In this document: one piece after another, positions 14,422 to 23,936 of the stretch
How the letters are laid out: each line of letters opens with the position of its first letter
Numbering within the stretch: the first letter of the stretch is position 1
Source: Pseudomonadota bacterium
Lineage (GTDB): Bacteria > Pseudomonadota > Gammaproteobacteria > Burkholderiales > Burkholderiaceae_C
Direction: 5' to 3'
Length of the DNA stretch: 34,090 nucleotides
NCBI GenBank assembly: GCA_023460715.1
Contig: JAEWPH010000266.1
Span: forward strand, 1-34,090
Notes under the pieces: generated by a model
Told to the model about the DNA's origin: nothing
What the model saw: the letters and a program-made list of their open reading frames with translations, nothing else
The model's database searches: none
Program-made: the position numbers and the translations under genes

Positions 14422-14646
14422 ATGGCCACCGACCCCAAAGACCATCCCGTCCACGCCGTTCCCGATGAACTCCCCCGCCCGCCAGGAGATCTGCCGCCAT
14501 CGAGCGAGCCGCCCGGCCAACCGGTTCCGCCGGCTCCAGCACCCGCACCGCAGCCCGGTCTGGCATCGCCCGCCGGCCCGAACCCCTACTCCGGCGAGGT
14601 CGAGAACGAAGCCGCAGACCCGGTAGGCGCGCCGCCTCGGCTGTGA
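14422..14646 (+). CDS. Small Pro-rich hypothetical protein (74 aa)
   Basis: An ATG preceded by AAGGA at a seven-base spacing. The product is hydrophilic and very rich in Pro/Ala (MATDPKDHPVHAVPDELPRP at the start; APAPAPQPGLASPAG in the middle) with an acidic tail (YSGEVENEAADPVG). It has no signal peptide, membrane segment or Cys and is probably disordered. It lies just after the tandem sRNA-like units and ~280 nt before dusA. I do not recognise a family. The good ribosome site argues for translation. Confidence 0.6.
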   Translation: MATDPKDHPVHAVPDELPRPPGDLPPSSEPPGQPVPPAPAPAPQPGLASPAGPNPYSGEVENEAADPVGAPPRL

Positions 14647-14930
14647 GGGTCCCCGCCGGCTGATCGCCAGGCGCTCAACGTCCAGACCGCAGTCCAACGC
14701 TCCGAGCGCGTCCGTACGTCCTCTCGGAAAGCAGGACACCTCGCTCCAGGCTGCCGCGCAATATCCCTCGCCGGGAGGCGTAGAGCGCTGCCTGAGATAA
14801 TCGGGGCCTTCGCCGCTGCTGACAGGCTGCCTTCTGGCGCCTGCCCACCCACCACCGACCGCCATGGCCCTCGCCTCCTGCGATGGGCATGGCACCGGGG
14901 CAGCGCCCCGACCCGGACCCGAGATTGACC

Positions 14931-15971
14931 ATGGCGCCGAACCCCGCGCAACCCCAGGCCCCTGACGCCCCGCACAGCCCCTGGCGCATGTCTGTTGCGC
15001 CCATGATGGACTGGACGGACCGGCACTGCCGTTATCTGCACCGCCTGCTCACGCAGCGCACCCTGCTCTACACCGAGATGGTGACGACCGGCGCGCTCAT
15101 CCACGGTGATGTGGAGCGGCATCTGCGCTTTTCCGCCGAGGAGCATCCCGTGGCGCTGCAGCTCGGGGGCAGCGAGCCGTCCGACCTGGCGCAGGCCGCC
15201 CGGCTCGGTGCGCAATGGGGCTACGACGAGATCAACCTCAATTGCGGCTGCCCTAGCGAGCGGGTGCAGCGCGGCGCTTTCGGCGCTTGCCTGATGAACG
15301 AGCCGCAGTTGGTGGCCGACGGCGTGAAGGCCATGGTGGATGTGGTCGACGTGCCGGTCACGGTCAAGCACCGCATCGGCATCGACAAGAACGAGGACTA
15401 TGGGTTCGTCCGCGACTTCATCGGCACGGTGGCCGAAGCGGGTTGCCAGGTCTTCATCGTGCATGCACGCAATGCCTGGCTCAAGGGCCTCTCTCCCAAG
15501 GAGAACCGCGAGATTCCACCGTTGCGCTACGGCACCGTGGCCCAGCTCAAGCAGGACTTTCCGCACCTGACCATTGCCATCAACGGAGGCATTGCCACGG
15601 ACGAGGTGGTGCTCGAACAGCTGGCACAGGTGGACGGCGTGATGGTGGGGCGCGAGGCCTACCACAACCCCTGGTGGCTGGCCCGGTGGGACCGCCTGTT
15701 CTACGGCGCTACGGACAACGCCCTCACCCGGGACGAGGTCGAGGCGCGCATGGTGGATTACATGGAGCGGGAGGCGGCCCAGCACGGCACCCACTGGTAT
15801 GCCATCGCCCGGCACATGCTGGGGCTGCGCCATGGGCTGCCCGGCGCCCGGCGCTGGCGTCAGGTGTGGAGCGACCACCGCCTCAAGCATCTGCCCGCGC
15901 GCGAGGTGGCCGCCCACGCACGTGGCGCGCTGGCGCCGCAGCGCCCCGAACCGCTCACCGCAGGCGCTTGA
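14931..15971 (+). CDS. dusA: tRNA-dihydrouridine(20/20a) synthase
   Basis: A 346-residue flavoprotein reducing uridines 20/20a in the tRNA D-loop with NADPH. The N-terminal RMSVAPMMDWTDRHCRYLHR, NLNCGCPSERVQ (catalytic C107), HARNAWLKGLSPKENREIPP and NGGIATDE are diagnostic of DusA rather than DusB/C. GVMVGREAYHNPW is the phosphate-binding end. The start is uncertain: ATGs also occur at 14883 and 14889, and none has a strong ribosome site; 14931 gives the family length. A -10-like GATAAT lies at 14795-14800. The 3' end overlaps the convergent GGDEF/EAL gene by 17 bases. Confidence 0.93.
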   Translation: MAPNPAQPQAPDAPHSPWRMSVAPMMDWTDRHCRYLHRLLTQRTLLYTEMVTTGALIHGDVERHLRFSAEEHPVALQLGGSEPSDLAQAARLGAQWGYDEINLNCGCPSERVQRGAFGACLMNEPQLVADGVKAMVDVVDVPVTVKHRIGIDKNEDYGFVRDFIGTVAEAGCQVFIVHARNAWLKGLSPKENREIPPLRYGTVAQLKQDFPHLTIAINGGIATDEVVLEQLAQVDGVMVGREAYHNPWWLARWDRLFYGATDNALTRDEVEARMVDYMEREAAQHGTHWYAIARHMLGLRHGLPGARRWRQVWSDHRLKHLPAREVAAHARGALAPQRPEPLTAGA

Positions 15972-18696
15972 CCAGCCAGCCGGACAGCGGCTCCGGCCGA
16001 CCGTACAGATAACCCTGCAGCCCCTCGCAGGCGTTGGCGCGCAGAAAGGCCGCCTGCTCCGGCGTCTCCACGCCTTCGGCCACCACGTGCAGCCGCAGGT
16101 GGCGCGCCATCGACAGGATGGCCTGAACGATGGCGGCGTCGTTCGCGTCCGTCGGCGCATCCTGGACGAAGCTCTTGTCGATCTTGAGCCCGAACAGCGG
16201 CAGCTTCTTCAGGTAGGCCAGGCTGGAATAGCCGGTGCCGAAATCGTCAATCGAAAAGCGCACGCCGATGGCCACCAGTTCCGTCATGCGGCGCACGGCG
16301 TCCTCCCAGTCGTCGACCAGCAGGCTCTCGGTCACCTCCAGGATCAACAGCGAAGGCGGCGCGCCGGACGCCTCCAGCGCGTCGCGCACCAGCGGCACGA
16401 AATCGTCCTGGCGGAACTGCCGAGGGCTCACGTTCACCGAGATGCTGAGGGCCTGCCCCGCCGCATGCAGCATGGCCAAGGCCTCGCACGCCTTGTGCAG
16501 CACGCGCGCTCCCATGCGCAGGATCAGGCCGGATTCCTCCGCCACCGGAATGAAGCGGGCCGGCGGCACGTGGCCGCGCACCGGGTGGTGCCAGCGCAGC
16601 AGCAGTTCCCCGCCCGTCACCACGCCCTGCGCATCCACCTGCGGCTGCAGGTAGACCTGCAGAGCATCCTCGGACACGGCCTGCTTGAGATCCTGCTCCA
16701 GCGCCAGCTGCTCCTGCGCATCAGCGTGCATGCCGGGCTCGAAAAAGCACACCCGGTTGCGGCCCAGGGCCTTGGCGCGGTACATGGCCGTATCGGCCTC
16801 GCGCAGCAGGTCTTCCACGCCAGCGCTGCCGCGCGGAAACAGCGTCACGCCGATGCTGCCGGTGATGCTGTAGAGCGCGCCCGCCACGCTGCAGGGCACG
16901 TCCAGGCTCTCCCGCAGTTGAGCGGCCAGGGCCTGCGCGGCCTGCTGCGCCCCCTGCAGGCTGGGCGCCAGCCGCGGGATCAGCACGACGAACTCATCTC
17001 CCCCCAGCCGCGCAGCCGCCCCCCCGGCACGGGCAAGCCGCGCCAGGCGTTCGGCCACCTGCAGCAGCAGGCTGTCGCCGATCGTGTGGCCCCTGGCGTC
17101 GTTGATCTGCTTGAAGTTGTCCAGGTCCACGTAGAACAGGGCGCCAGCGAAGCCTCCGGCGTGCGCCGCGTCCAGCGCGGATCGCAGCTCGTCCATCAGC
17201 CGGCGGCGGTTGGGCAGCCCGGTGAGCGCATCGAAGTAGGCCAGCTGGTGCATGGCGGCCTCGGCCTGGCGCCGGCCGGTGATGTCACGCGACAGCACGA
17301 TGAAGCGCGGTGAAGGGGACCCTCCGTGCGCGACCGGCTCCATGCTCGCCCCGCCGCCAGCCCGCGCCTGCTCCTTGCGTGCTACCGACAGTTCGAACCA
17401 GAGATAGCTACCGCGCACCTCCAGCCCGTACTGGCGTCCGAACGAATAGCCAGAAGCGTGGGCCTCCTGGAGCGCAAGCAGACATTCCTGCGCGGCCGGG
17501 CCGGGCAGGATATCGCCCACCCGGCGTCCGATCAGCGCCGCCGGCTCTGCCACCAGCAGATCGGACCGGCCGGAGCGGTAGTGGTGGATGCGGCCCGCCA
17601 GGTCCATCTCGAACAACAGGTCCGGCACGGCGTTCAGCGTGCTTTCCAGATCGTCCTTGGTACGTTGCAGCTCGCGGGTCATGTCGCGCGCCAGCGCCAT
17701 CGCCCGGACGTGGCCGGAGGCCTGCAGCGTCAGGAACCACCCGGCCAGCAAACTGAACACCACCCCGATGAACGCCATCGCATCGTGGCGCACGCGGTCG
17801 GCATGCCGCTCGAAGGCCGGTAGCGGATGCATCTCCAGCGTCCAGCGCCGCCCCCCGGTATCGAGGGTGCGCACGGCCTCCATCCCCTCCCCTCGTGAGG
17901 CCCCGGCTTCGGCACGGGACGCGCCGTACAACGGCAGGCCCGGCACGCCCGGGGCGCCGTCGAAGATGGTCAGGGCGATGTCGCCATCGAGCTCGCGCGC
18001 CAGCCCGTCAACCACGTCGCCCATGCGGAACAGCGCCGCCACCCATCCCACGAGGTGCTCGCGCCGCTCGGCAGGGGCCAGGGGCCGTTCACCTTTGCGG
18101 TACAGCGGCAGGTAGAGGGCCAGGAAGGCCGACCCGTCGTCCGCGCGCTCCACGGGTGCACTCATCACGGGCTGGCCGGTGTCGCGGGTGCGCTCCAACG
18201 CATCCCGCAGCAGGGGCTGCGCCGCCGCGTCCTGGCCCAGCCAACGCAGGTTCTCTTCGGTCCGCGGTTCGATGTGGGTGATGGCAGCGTCTGCCATGGC
18301 CTGCGAGCTGCCAGCCGGCGGCTGCCCCAGGATCGCAACGCCCTGCAGGCCGGGGCGCTTGAGGGGCAATTGGAGGGCGTCGACATAAGCGCGAAATTCC
18401 TCGTCGCTGACGCTGTCGGATCCGTCCAGAAAACCTTTCAGCCCGTGCAGGACGATTTCATAGGCGGCCATGCGCTCGGCGAGGCGGGAGGTGATCCGGT
18501 CCGCCGCCTGATCGAAGGTCTGGCGCTGCTGCTCCTGCGCCACGCCCTCCTCGTGCGCCCAGTACAGGTAAGTGAAGGACAGCAGCGTGGCGGTGAGCAG
18601 CGGCGCAAAGAACAGCCGCACGTGGGCCAGACCGGTCTGAGCAGCCGGAGAAGAGGAAGCAACGGGGCCGGACATCATGTCCTGCAAGAGTGGCAT
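15955..18696 (-). CDS. Membrane c-di-GMP enzyme: CHASE1-PAS-GGDEF-EAL
   Basis: A 913-residue inner-membrane protein from the ATG at 18696; a GTG at 18726 and ATGs at 18678/18675 are alternatives. It has a membrane helix at ~27-47, a periplasmic CHASE1-like sensor (GLKGFLDGSDSVSDEEFRAY), a second helix at ~309-326, and a PAS domain (~350-475). The GGDEF domain has YFDALTGLPNR, DLDNFKQIND and RLGGDEF (565-569). The EAL domain has NVSPRQF, EVTES, IDDFGTGYSS, KIDKSFV and AEGVET. The GGDEF signature is intact, but the inhibitory I-site RxxD reads RAGG (556-559). The EAL signature reads ELL (Glu697 kept), and other catalytic residues are present, so both activities are plausible. Confidence 0.94.
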   Translation of the reverse strand: MPLLQDMMSGPVASSSPAAQTGLAHVRLFFAPLLTATLLSFTYLYWAHEEGVAQEQQRQTFDQAADRITSRLAERMAAYEIVLHGLKGFLDGSDSVSDEEFRAYVDALQLPLKRPGLQGVAILGQPPAGSSQAMADAAITHIEPRTEENLRWLGQDAAAQPLLRDALERTRDTGQPVMSAPVERADDGSAFLALYLPLYRKGERPLAPAERREHLVGWVAALFRMGDVVDGLARELDGDIALTIFDGAPGVPGLPLYGASRAEAGASRGEGMEAVRTLDTGGRRWTLEMHPLPAFERHADRVRHDAMAFIGVVFSLLAGWFLTLQASGHVRAMALARDMTRELQRTKDDLESTLNAVPDLLFEMDLAGRIHHYRSGRSDLLVAEPAALIGRRVGDILPGPAAQECLLALQEAHASGYSFGRQYGLEVRGSYLWFELSVARKEQARAGGGASMEPVAHGGSPSPRFIVLSRDITGRRQAEAAMHQLAYFDALTGLPNRRRLMDELRSALDAAHAGGFAGALFYVDLDNFKQINDARGHTIGDSLLLQVAERLARLARAGGAAARLGGDEFVVLIPRLAPSLQGAQQAAQALAAQLRESLDVPCSVAGALYSITGSIGVTLFPRGSAGVEDLLREADTAMYRAKALGRNRVCFFEPGMHADAQEQLALEQDLKQAVSEDALQVYLQPQVDAQGVVTGGELLLRWHHPVRGHVPPARFIPVAEESGLILRMGARVLHKACEALAMLHAAGQALSISVNVSPRQFRQDDFVPLVRDALEASGAPPSLLILEVTESLLVDDWEDAVRRMTELVAIGVRFSIDDFGTGYSSLAYLKKLPLFGLKIDKSFVQDAPTDANDAAIVQAILSMARHLRLHVVAEGVETPEQAAFLRANACEGLQGYLYGRPEPLSGWLVKRLR

Positions 18697-18867
18697 GCGG
18701 CCTGCCACAAGACAAGAGGGGCGCACCGCATGGCCCCCTGGGGCGGTTGCGGCGCCGTCCTACCGGGCACCGCAGATCCGCCTCCGCCGGCTGGACTACC
18801 ATCATGCCCTGGAGGCCCCGGCTGGGCGCCTGCTGCCCACCTGGTTTCCTTGCACCCGCTCATTGCC

Positions 18868-19941
18868 ATGTCGTCGCTCGATCTCTCCCGGGAAGAATCC
18901 GCCTTCCACAGCTTCTATGCGCAGGAGCTGCCGGCGATGGAGCACGCCTGCGCGTTCTATGTCGCGCTGCTGCAGTCCATCCTCTCGCGGGCCCGGCATA
19001 TCGACATCGCCAAGGTGGAGGGGCGCGTCAAGGACCGTGACGAGTGCATCCGCAAGTTCTCGCGCAAGTACCGGGCCTCGCTCGAAGAGAGCAACACGCC
19101 GTACGAGATCCGCCACTACATCACCGACCTGGTGGGCGTGCGGGTGGTGTGCCTGTACGAGGACGAGCTGGCCAAGGTGGCGGACATCGTGCGCTCGCAC
19201 TTCGACGTGATCGACGTGACCGACAAGGTCACCGCGGTGGAGAGCACCGAGGCCTCGTTCGGCTACAAGGGCCTGCACCTGGATTTGCGACTCAATGCCG
19301 CCCAGGCCGCCCTGCCCGAGCATGCGGCCTACGCCGGCCGGCCGTTCGAACTGCAGGTGCGCACGATCATCCAGGACTCCTGGAGCGTGCTGGACCACAA
19401 GATCAAGTACAAGAAGTCGATCCCGGGCGAACTCAAGCGGCGCATCAACGTGCTGTCCGCGCTGTTCGAACTGGCCGACCGGGAATTCCGCCAGATCCGC
19501 GACGCCACCGAGGCCGAACTGCGCCAGGCCCCGGATGAGACCGACGAGGCCAGCGAGCCCGACGCCAGCGGCGGTGCCACACAGGCCGAGCGCCAACCGG
19601 CGCAGGGCAGCGAACTCAACGCCTTCACGTTCCTGAAGATCGCCAACCATTTCTTCAAGGACTGCGAATTCGACCCGCACAAGGTCGATCTCTTCGTGGA
19701 CGACATCCGTGCCTGGTCGCCGGGCATCACCCGCGCGCGGTTCAATGCGGTCATGCGCGCCACGATCGGCATCGTCAAGCGCTACAAACAGCATTTCGAA
19801 GAGCTGAACCCGCAGGGAAGCTTCAACCCGTACACGGTCATCCGGCACTGCCTGTACCTGGGCGACAAGGTGACGTTCTACCGCGCGCTGCGCAATACCT
19901 CGCGCGAGGCGTTCGAGGCATGGCTGCAGGAAAACGCCTGA
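18868..19941 (+). CDS. RelA/SpoT-domain (p)ppGpp synthetase, small alarmone synthetase type
   Basis: A 357-residue protein with the synthetase domain at about 45-200. It has KVEGRVKDRDECIRKFSRKY, ITDLVGVRVVCLYEDEL, FGYKGLHLDLRL, FELQVRTIIQDSWSVLDHKI and KYKK. There is no HD hydrolase domain and no TGS/ACT region, so it is not RelA or SpoT proper. The C-terminal 130 residues contain a charged linker (DETDEASEPDAS) and a helical domain (AFTFLKIANHFFKDCEFDPH) I do not recognise. It transfers pyrophosphate from ATP to GTP/GDP in the cytoplasm. The start at 18868 removes a long non-conserved upstream frame. It is divergent from the GGDEF/EAL gene and followed by a dispersed repeat. Confidence 0.9.
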   Translation: MSSLDLSREESAFHSFYAQELPAMEHACAFYVALLQSILSRARHIDIAKVEGRVKDRDECIRKFSRKYRASLEESNTPYEIRHYITDLVGVRVVCLYEDELAKVADIVRSHFDVIDVTDKVTAVESTEASFGYKGLHLDLRLNAAQAALPEHAAYAGRPFELQVRTIIQDSWSVLDHKIKYKKSIPGELKRRINVLSALFELADREFRQIRDATEAELRQAPDETDEASEPDASGGATQAERQPAQGSELNAFTFLKIANHFFKDCEFDPHKVDLFVDDIRAWSPGITRARFNAVMRATIGIVKRYKQHFEELNPQGSFNPYTVIRHCLYLGDKVTFYRALRNTSREAFEAWLQENA

Positions 19942-19949
19942 TCGAATCG

Positions 19950-20009
19950 GGGCAAAAATTGCCACCACGCCAATAAATACCAGCGCATTTAGCTATTATT
20001 TCAATAGCA
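19950..20009 (+). repeat. Dispersed palindromic repeat, copy 4 (after the alarmone synthetase gene)
   Basis: It begins with the stem GGCAA-AAA-TTGCC, then a degenerate ACGC...GCGC pair, and ends with the perfect stem GCTATT-ATTTC-AATAGC (19992-20008). It is intergenic, nine bases past the stop codon, and AT-rich relative to its surroundings. It could act as a 3'-end structure. Confidence 0.8.
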
Positions 20010-20101
20010 ATTCTGCGCTACGGAAACCCGCGAATTTTGTCGCCTTGGCGACCGGATGTCAGTAGTTTCACGCCAGACGCGCTTCGCCATCTGCTGATAT
20101 A

Positions 20102-20112
20102 TTGCACTGCAA
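20102..20112. promoter_or_regulatory. TTGCA-C-TGCAA palindrome before phaZ, PhaR-like
   Basis: A perfect 11-bp palindrome in an AT-rich stretch (ATATTGCACTGCAACATAAC) 28 nt before the phaZ start. TGC/GCA-type palindromes of this form are the kind bound by PhaR, the PHB-responsive repressor, in Ralstonia/Paracoccus. The assignment is inference from form and gene context. Confidence 0.5.
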
Positions 20113-20139
20113 CATAACGAGCCCCTGGCGCCCCTCCCC

Positions 20140-21531
20140 ATGCTGTACAACCTCTATGAAACCCAGCGTTCGCTGATGGAGCCCTTTGCAGAAATGGCGC
20201 AGACCGCGGCCAAGTTCTACAGCAATCCGCTCTCCCCCTTCAGCCAAACCGTGTTCGCCCAGCGCATGTCGGCCGGCTACGAATTGCTGCACCGCCTGGG
20301 CAAGGACTACGAGAAGCCCGAGTTCGGCATCCACACGGTCGAGGTGGACGGCGTTCCGGTCGCGGTGATGGAACAAACCGAGATCGACAAGCCGTTTTGC
20401 CAGTTGCGCCGGTTCAAGCGCTTCTCGGACGATCTGGACACCCTGAACAAGACCAAGCAGCAGCCGGTGGTGCTGGTCGTGGCGCCTTTGTCGGGCCACT
20501 ACGCCACCCTGTTGCGCGACACGGTGCGCACACTGCTGCAGGGCCACAAGGTCTTCGTCACCGATTGGAAGAACGCCCGCCTGGTGCCCCTGCAAGATGG
20601 CTCCTTCCATCTGGACGACTACGTCAACTACGTGCAGGAATTCATCCGCCACATCCAGGCCACGCACGGCAACTGCCATGTGATGAGCGTGTGCCAGCCG
20701 ACGGTGCCGGTGCTGGCGGCCGTCTCGCTGATGGCCGGCCGGGGCGAGCAGACGCCGCTGTCCATGGTCATGATGGGCGGTCCCATCGATGCCCGCCGTT
20801 CGCCCACCGCCGTGAACAACCTGGCCACGCAGCGCAGCTTCGAGTGGTTCGAGAACAACGTCATCTACCGCGTGCCCGACAACTTCCCTGGCGCCGGCCG
20901 GCGTGTGTACCCGGGCTTCCTGCAGCACACGGGCTTCGTGGCCATGAACCCCGACCGCCACGCCAAAAGCCACTGGGACTACTTCAAGGACCTGATGAAG
21001 GGCGACGACGCCAGCGCCGAAGCCCACCGCAAGTTCTACGACGAGTACAACGCAGTCCTCGACATGGATGCTGACTACTATCTGGAAACCATCAGGACCG
21101 TGTTCCAGGACTACAGCCTGGTGCACGGCACCTGGGACGTGCGCAACCCCGAGGGCGAAGTCGAGCGCGTCCAGCCCCAGACCATCCGCGACACCGCCCT
21201 GCTGACCATCGAAGGCGAACTGGACGACATCTCCGGCTCGGGCCAGACGCGCGCCGCGCACGACCTGTGCACCAGCATCGCGGCCAAGGACCGGCAGCAT
21301 TACGAGGTCAAGGGCGCGGGCCATTACGGCATCTTCAGCGGCCGCCGCTGGCGCGACCTGGTGTACCCGCAGGTGCGCAGCTTCATCTTGGCCCACCAAC
21401 CGGCGCCCGCTGCCAAGGGCCGCACCGGCGCGGCGGCATCGGCCCAAGCCCTGAGCGATGCGGCCAGTGCCCTGCCGGTCGTCACCGCCGACGCCGCGCC
21501 GCGTGCCAAGCGCACGCCACGCAAGGCTTGA
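20140..21531 (+). CDS. phaZ: Intracellular polyhydroxybutyrate depolymerase
   Basis: A 463-residue cytoplasmic PHB depolymerase acting on native granules. It is collinear with Ralstonia PhaZ1: nucleophile C185 in MSVCQPTVP (a Cys in place of the lipase-box Ser), D362/D363 in [11 protein letters not shown] and H395 in [10 protein letters not shown]. The offsets to the Ralstonia residues (+2, +7, +7) are consistent. There is no signal peptide. Residues after ~420 are an extra Ala-rich, basic tail ending RAKRTPRKA, absent from the 419-residue Ralstonia enzyme. A PhaR-like palindrome precedes the gene. The RnfB-like gene follows after eight bases, suggesting co-transcription. PHB synthesis genes phaA/phaB lie at the other end of the window. 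Confidence 0.95.
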   Translation: MLYNLYETQRSLMEPFAEMAQTAAKFYSNPLSPFSQTVFAQRMSAGYELLHRLGKDYEKPEFGIHTVEVDGVPVAVMEQTEIDKPFCQLRRFKRFSDDLDTLNKTKQQPVVLVVAPLSGHYATLLRDTVRTLLQGHKVFVTDWKNARLVPLQDGSFHLDDYVNYVQEFIRHIQATHGNCHVMSVCQPTVPVLAAVSLMAGRGEQTPLSMVMMGGPIDARRSPTAVNNLATQRSFEWFENNVIYRVPDNFPGAGRRVYPGFLQHTGFVAMNPDRHAKSHWDYFKDLMKGDDASAEAHRKFYDEYNAVLDMDADYYLETIRTVFQDYSLVHGTWDVRNPEGEVERVQPQTIRDTALLTIEGELDDISGSGQTRAAHDLCTSIAAKDRQHYEVKGAGHYGIFSGRRWRDLVYPQVRSFILAHQPAPAAKGRTGAAASAQALSDAASALPVVTADAAPRAKRTPRKA

Positions 21532-21539
21532 CCCCCGCC

Positions 21540-22238
21540 ATGCCCGACAGCGCCGCTGCAAGGGCACCGGCGCTGTCCGGGCTGGCCGCCCGCATCGACG
21601 CGGCGCTGCCGCAGACCCAGTGCACGCGCTGCGGCTATCCCGACTGCGCGGCCTATGCCCAGGCCATCGCTGACAACGAGGCCGACATCAACCAGTGCCC
21701 CCCGGGCGGAGCGGAGGGCATTGCGCGCCTGGTCGCCATCACGGGGCGCCCGCCGCGGCCTTTGAGTGCGGAACACGGCCTGGAAGCACCGCGCGCGCTG
21801 GCCGTCATCGACGAGAACTGGTGCATCGGCTGCACCTTGTGCATCAAGGCCTGCCCCACCGACGCCATCCTGGGCGCCAACAAGCGCATGCACACGGTGC
21901 TGCCGGACCATTGCACGGGCTGCGAGCTGTGCATTCCCGTGTGCCCCGTGGACTGCATCCGCCTGGACAACGCGAGCGGCGCGGCCACCGGCTGGTCGGC
22001 CTGGTCCGAGGCGCAGGCCGACCATGCGCGCCAGCGCTATGACGCCCACCAGCAGCGGCTGCGCAGAGGCGAAGCCCGCGCGGCGGTCCCTCTTTCAACC
22101 GAAGTACCACCAGCGCCATCCAACGCTGCAGCCAGCGTCCACACGGTCGCATCGGAGCCGCCCGCCGACCCGCGCCAGGCCGCGATTGCCGCCGCGATGG
22201 CCCGTGCCCGGGAGCGCCGTCTGCAGTCGGGACGCTAG
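21540..22238 (+). CDS. rnfB: RnfB-like iron-sulfur protein, soluble form
   Basis: A 232-residue protein with an N-terminal [4Fe-4S] domain (C28, C31, C36 in CTRCGYPDC, plus C53). Two ferredoxin clusters follow: C95-x2-C98-x2-C101-x3-C105 in [12 protein letters not shown], and C125-x2-C128-x2-C131-x3-C135 in [12 protein letters not shown]. These are the RnfB cluster domains in order. The N-terminal membrane helix of canonical RnfB is missing, and no rnfA/C/D/G/E genes are nearby, so this is a stand-alone soluble electron carrier. The C-terminal ~80 residues are low-complexity Ala/Arg/Pro-rich. It starts eight bases after the phaZ stop. The electron partner is unknown. Confidence 0.88.
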   Translation: MPDSAAARAPALSGLAARIDAALPQTQCTRCGYPDCAAYAQAIADNEADINQCPPGGAEGIARLVAITGRPPRPLSAEHGLEAPRALAVIDENWCIGCTLCIKACPTDAILGANKRMHTVLPDHCTGCELCIPVCPVDCIRLDNASGAATGWSAWSEAQADHARQRYDAHQQRLRRGEARAAVPLSTEVPPAPSNAAASVHTVASEPPADPRQAAIAAAMARARERRLQSGR

Positions 22239-22433
22239 GAAACCCTTTCACGAATCACCGAGCCGTTCGCCTCTGCGGAATCGGCCAGCCTGCGGCGTTG
22301 CCAACCGCACGACAGCCGCGCTATGGCTGCGGTTCGCGCCTTGCAGTCGCGCCCGATCCGCAGCACACAGGTCCCGCTCGTTTCGTGCGGAGATTCCCCG
22401 GGCGCCCGGCGCCACGCAACGCCGCGCCGCCGT

Positions 22434-23936
22434 TCAGGCGCGCGCCGCCAGAGACTTGTAGACGCCGCAACCCAGGTACAGATCGTCCACGCGCTGCACG
22501 AAGGACATCTTGGTCTGCACGCGGCCCGTGGCCGGGTTGGTGATGTCGTACTCGACCCAGCCGGGGCCACGCTCCGCCTGGCCCACGATGTCGCGCACCA
22601 GCTGGTCACCAGCGATGCCCGGAATGTCCTGCACCCGCGTTCCCACCTTCTGCGGGTTGCCGCCGAAGGCCTGGTAGGCGCCCTGGGCGTCCAGGGCGAA
22701 TACGTACATGTCGCGGTCGTGGAACGGCTGGCCCGGGTCGGTGATGGTGCGCAGCAATTGGTCGCGCGACAGTGTGCGGCGCAGGGCCGCGGCGCGCTCC
22801 ACCAGCGCCACGGCTTCCTCGGCCGTGCCCTGCTGCAGCTGGAACGACAGCACGGCGCGGGACAGGGTGGCCGCCCGGCTTTCCAGTGCCTCGGCCTGCG
22901 CCACGGCCTGGCCCACCATCTGCGCGTTGCGCTGGGTGATTTCGTCCAGTTGCTGCACGGCCTGGGTGATCTCCTGCAACCCTGCGCTCTGCTCGGCGCC
23001 CGAATGGGCGATCTCCTGCACATGGCCCGCCACGGAGCGGATGCCGTCGGCCATCGCCGCGATCCCCTCCCCGGCCGCACGAATCAGGGTGGCACTGCCC
23101 TCCACCTGCCGCACGGAGGCCCCGATCAATTCCCGTATCTCGCGAGCGGCGGTGCCCGAGCGCTGGGCCAGCGTGCGCACTTCGGTCGCCACGACGGCGA
23201 AGCCGCGCCCCTGCTCGCCGGCCCGCGCCGCCTCCACGGCGGCGTTCAGCGCCAGGATGTTGGTCTGGAACGCGATGCCATCGATCACCCCGATGATCTC
23301 GTTCATCTGCCGCGCGCTCTGCTGGATGGCCTCGACCGAATCCACCGCCTGCGCCATGGACCGGGCGCCCGCATCGGCCGCCTCGCGCACCTGCACCGCC
23401 TGCTGGCTCGCGCCGCCCGCGGTCTGGGCGTTCTGCTGCACCGCGGAGGACAGCTGCTCGACGCTGGCGGCCGTCTGCTCCAGGTTCGCGGCCTGCTGCT
23501 CGGTGCGGTCGGCCAGATCACGGTTGTCGGACGACAGGCTTTTGCCGGCATGCGCCACCAGGGCGGCATTGCTGCGGATGTCGGCCACCATGGACGACAG
23601 CGTCAGCACCATGCCTTCCATGGCGCGCGACATGCGGGCCCATTCGTCCCGACCGCGGCGCGGCGCCGGCGAGCGCAGATCCCCTTGCGCGGCGCGCTCC
23701 ATGACCTCCAGCAGGCGCTGCAGGTCCTGCGCCACGCTGGCGTACAGCGCCAGCGCCGCGTAGGCCACCACCCCTGCAGCCAGTGCCGCTGCAGCCCAGC
23801 GCCCTGCACCTGAGGGCCACGCCGCCAACAGCAGCAACCCCGCCAGTGCGGCCCCGCCCAGCACGCCCACCTTGGCCGCCCAGGGCAAACCACGCATCAG
23901 CCCTACGCCGGGGCGCAGGAATAGGGAACCGGCCAT
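22434..23936 (-). CDS. Methyl-accepting chemotaxis protein with C-terminal Cache domain
   Basis: A 500-residue protein. Two closely spaced membrane helices (~22-40, ~46-68) leave almost no periplasmic domain. A HAMP-like linker follows, then the signalling domain with the conserved tip region ([20 protein letters not shown] at 220-239, then [15 protein letters not shown]). Unusually, residues ~373-500 form a single-Cache-like sensor ([20 protein letters not shown], then [20 protein letters not shown], then DLYLGCGVY) after the signalling domain, which places it in the cytoplasm. There is no NWETF-like CheR pentapeptide at the end. GGAGG lies seven bases before the ATG. It stands alone, convergent with the RnfB-like gene. 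Confidence 0.94.
   Translation of the reverse strand: MAGSLFLRPGVGLMRGLPWAAKVGVLGGAALAGLLLLAAWPSGAGRWAAAALAAGVVAYAALALYASVAQDLQRLLEVMERAAQGDLRSPAPRRGRDEWARMSRAMEGMVLTLSSMVADIRSNAALVAHAGKSLSSDNRDLADRTEQQAANLEQTAASVEQLSSAVQQNAQTAGGASQQAVQVREAADAGARSMAQAVDSVEAIQQSARQMNEIIGVIDGIAFQTNILALNAAVEAARAGEQGRGFAVVATEVRTLAQRSGTAAREIRELIGASVRQVEGSATLIRAAGEGIAAMADGIRSVAGHVQEIAHSGAEQSAGLQEITQAVQQLDEITQRNAQMVGQAVAQAEALESRAATLSRAVLSFQLQQGTAEEAVALVERAAALRRTLSRDQLLRTITDPGQPFHDRDMYVFALDAQGAYQAFGGNPQKVGTRVQDIPGIAGDQLVRDIVGQAERGPGWVEYDITNPATGRVQTKMSFVQRVDDLYLGCGVYKSLAARA

Noticed and set aside
17397..17440. GATAGCTACCGCGC motif resembling the dispersed repeat
   Set aside because: It encodes the conserved PAS-region residues GLEVRGSYLWFELS of the GGDEF/EAL protein, and the second GCGC box and flanking stems are absent. 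The match is coincidental.
22089..22135. Possible eighth repeat copy in the tail of the RnfB-like gene
   Set aside because: There is a loose resemblance (CTCTTTCAACCG, CAGCGCC, ACGCTGCAGCC), but the orientation relative to the gene is opposite to all other copies and no stem is conserved.
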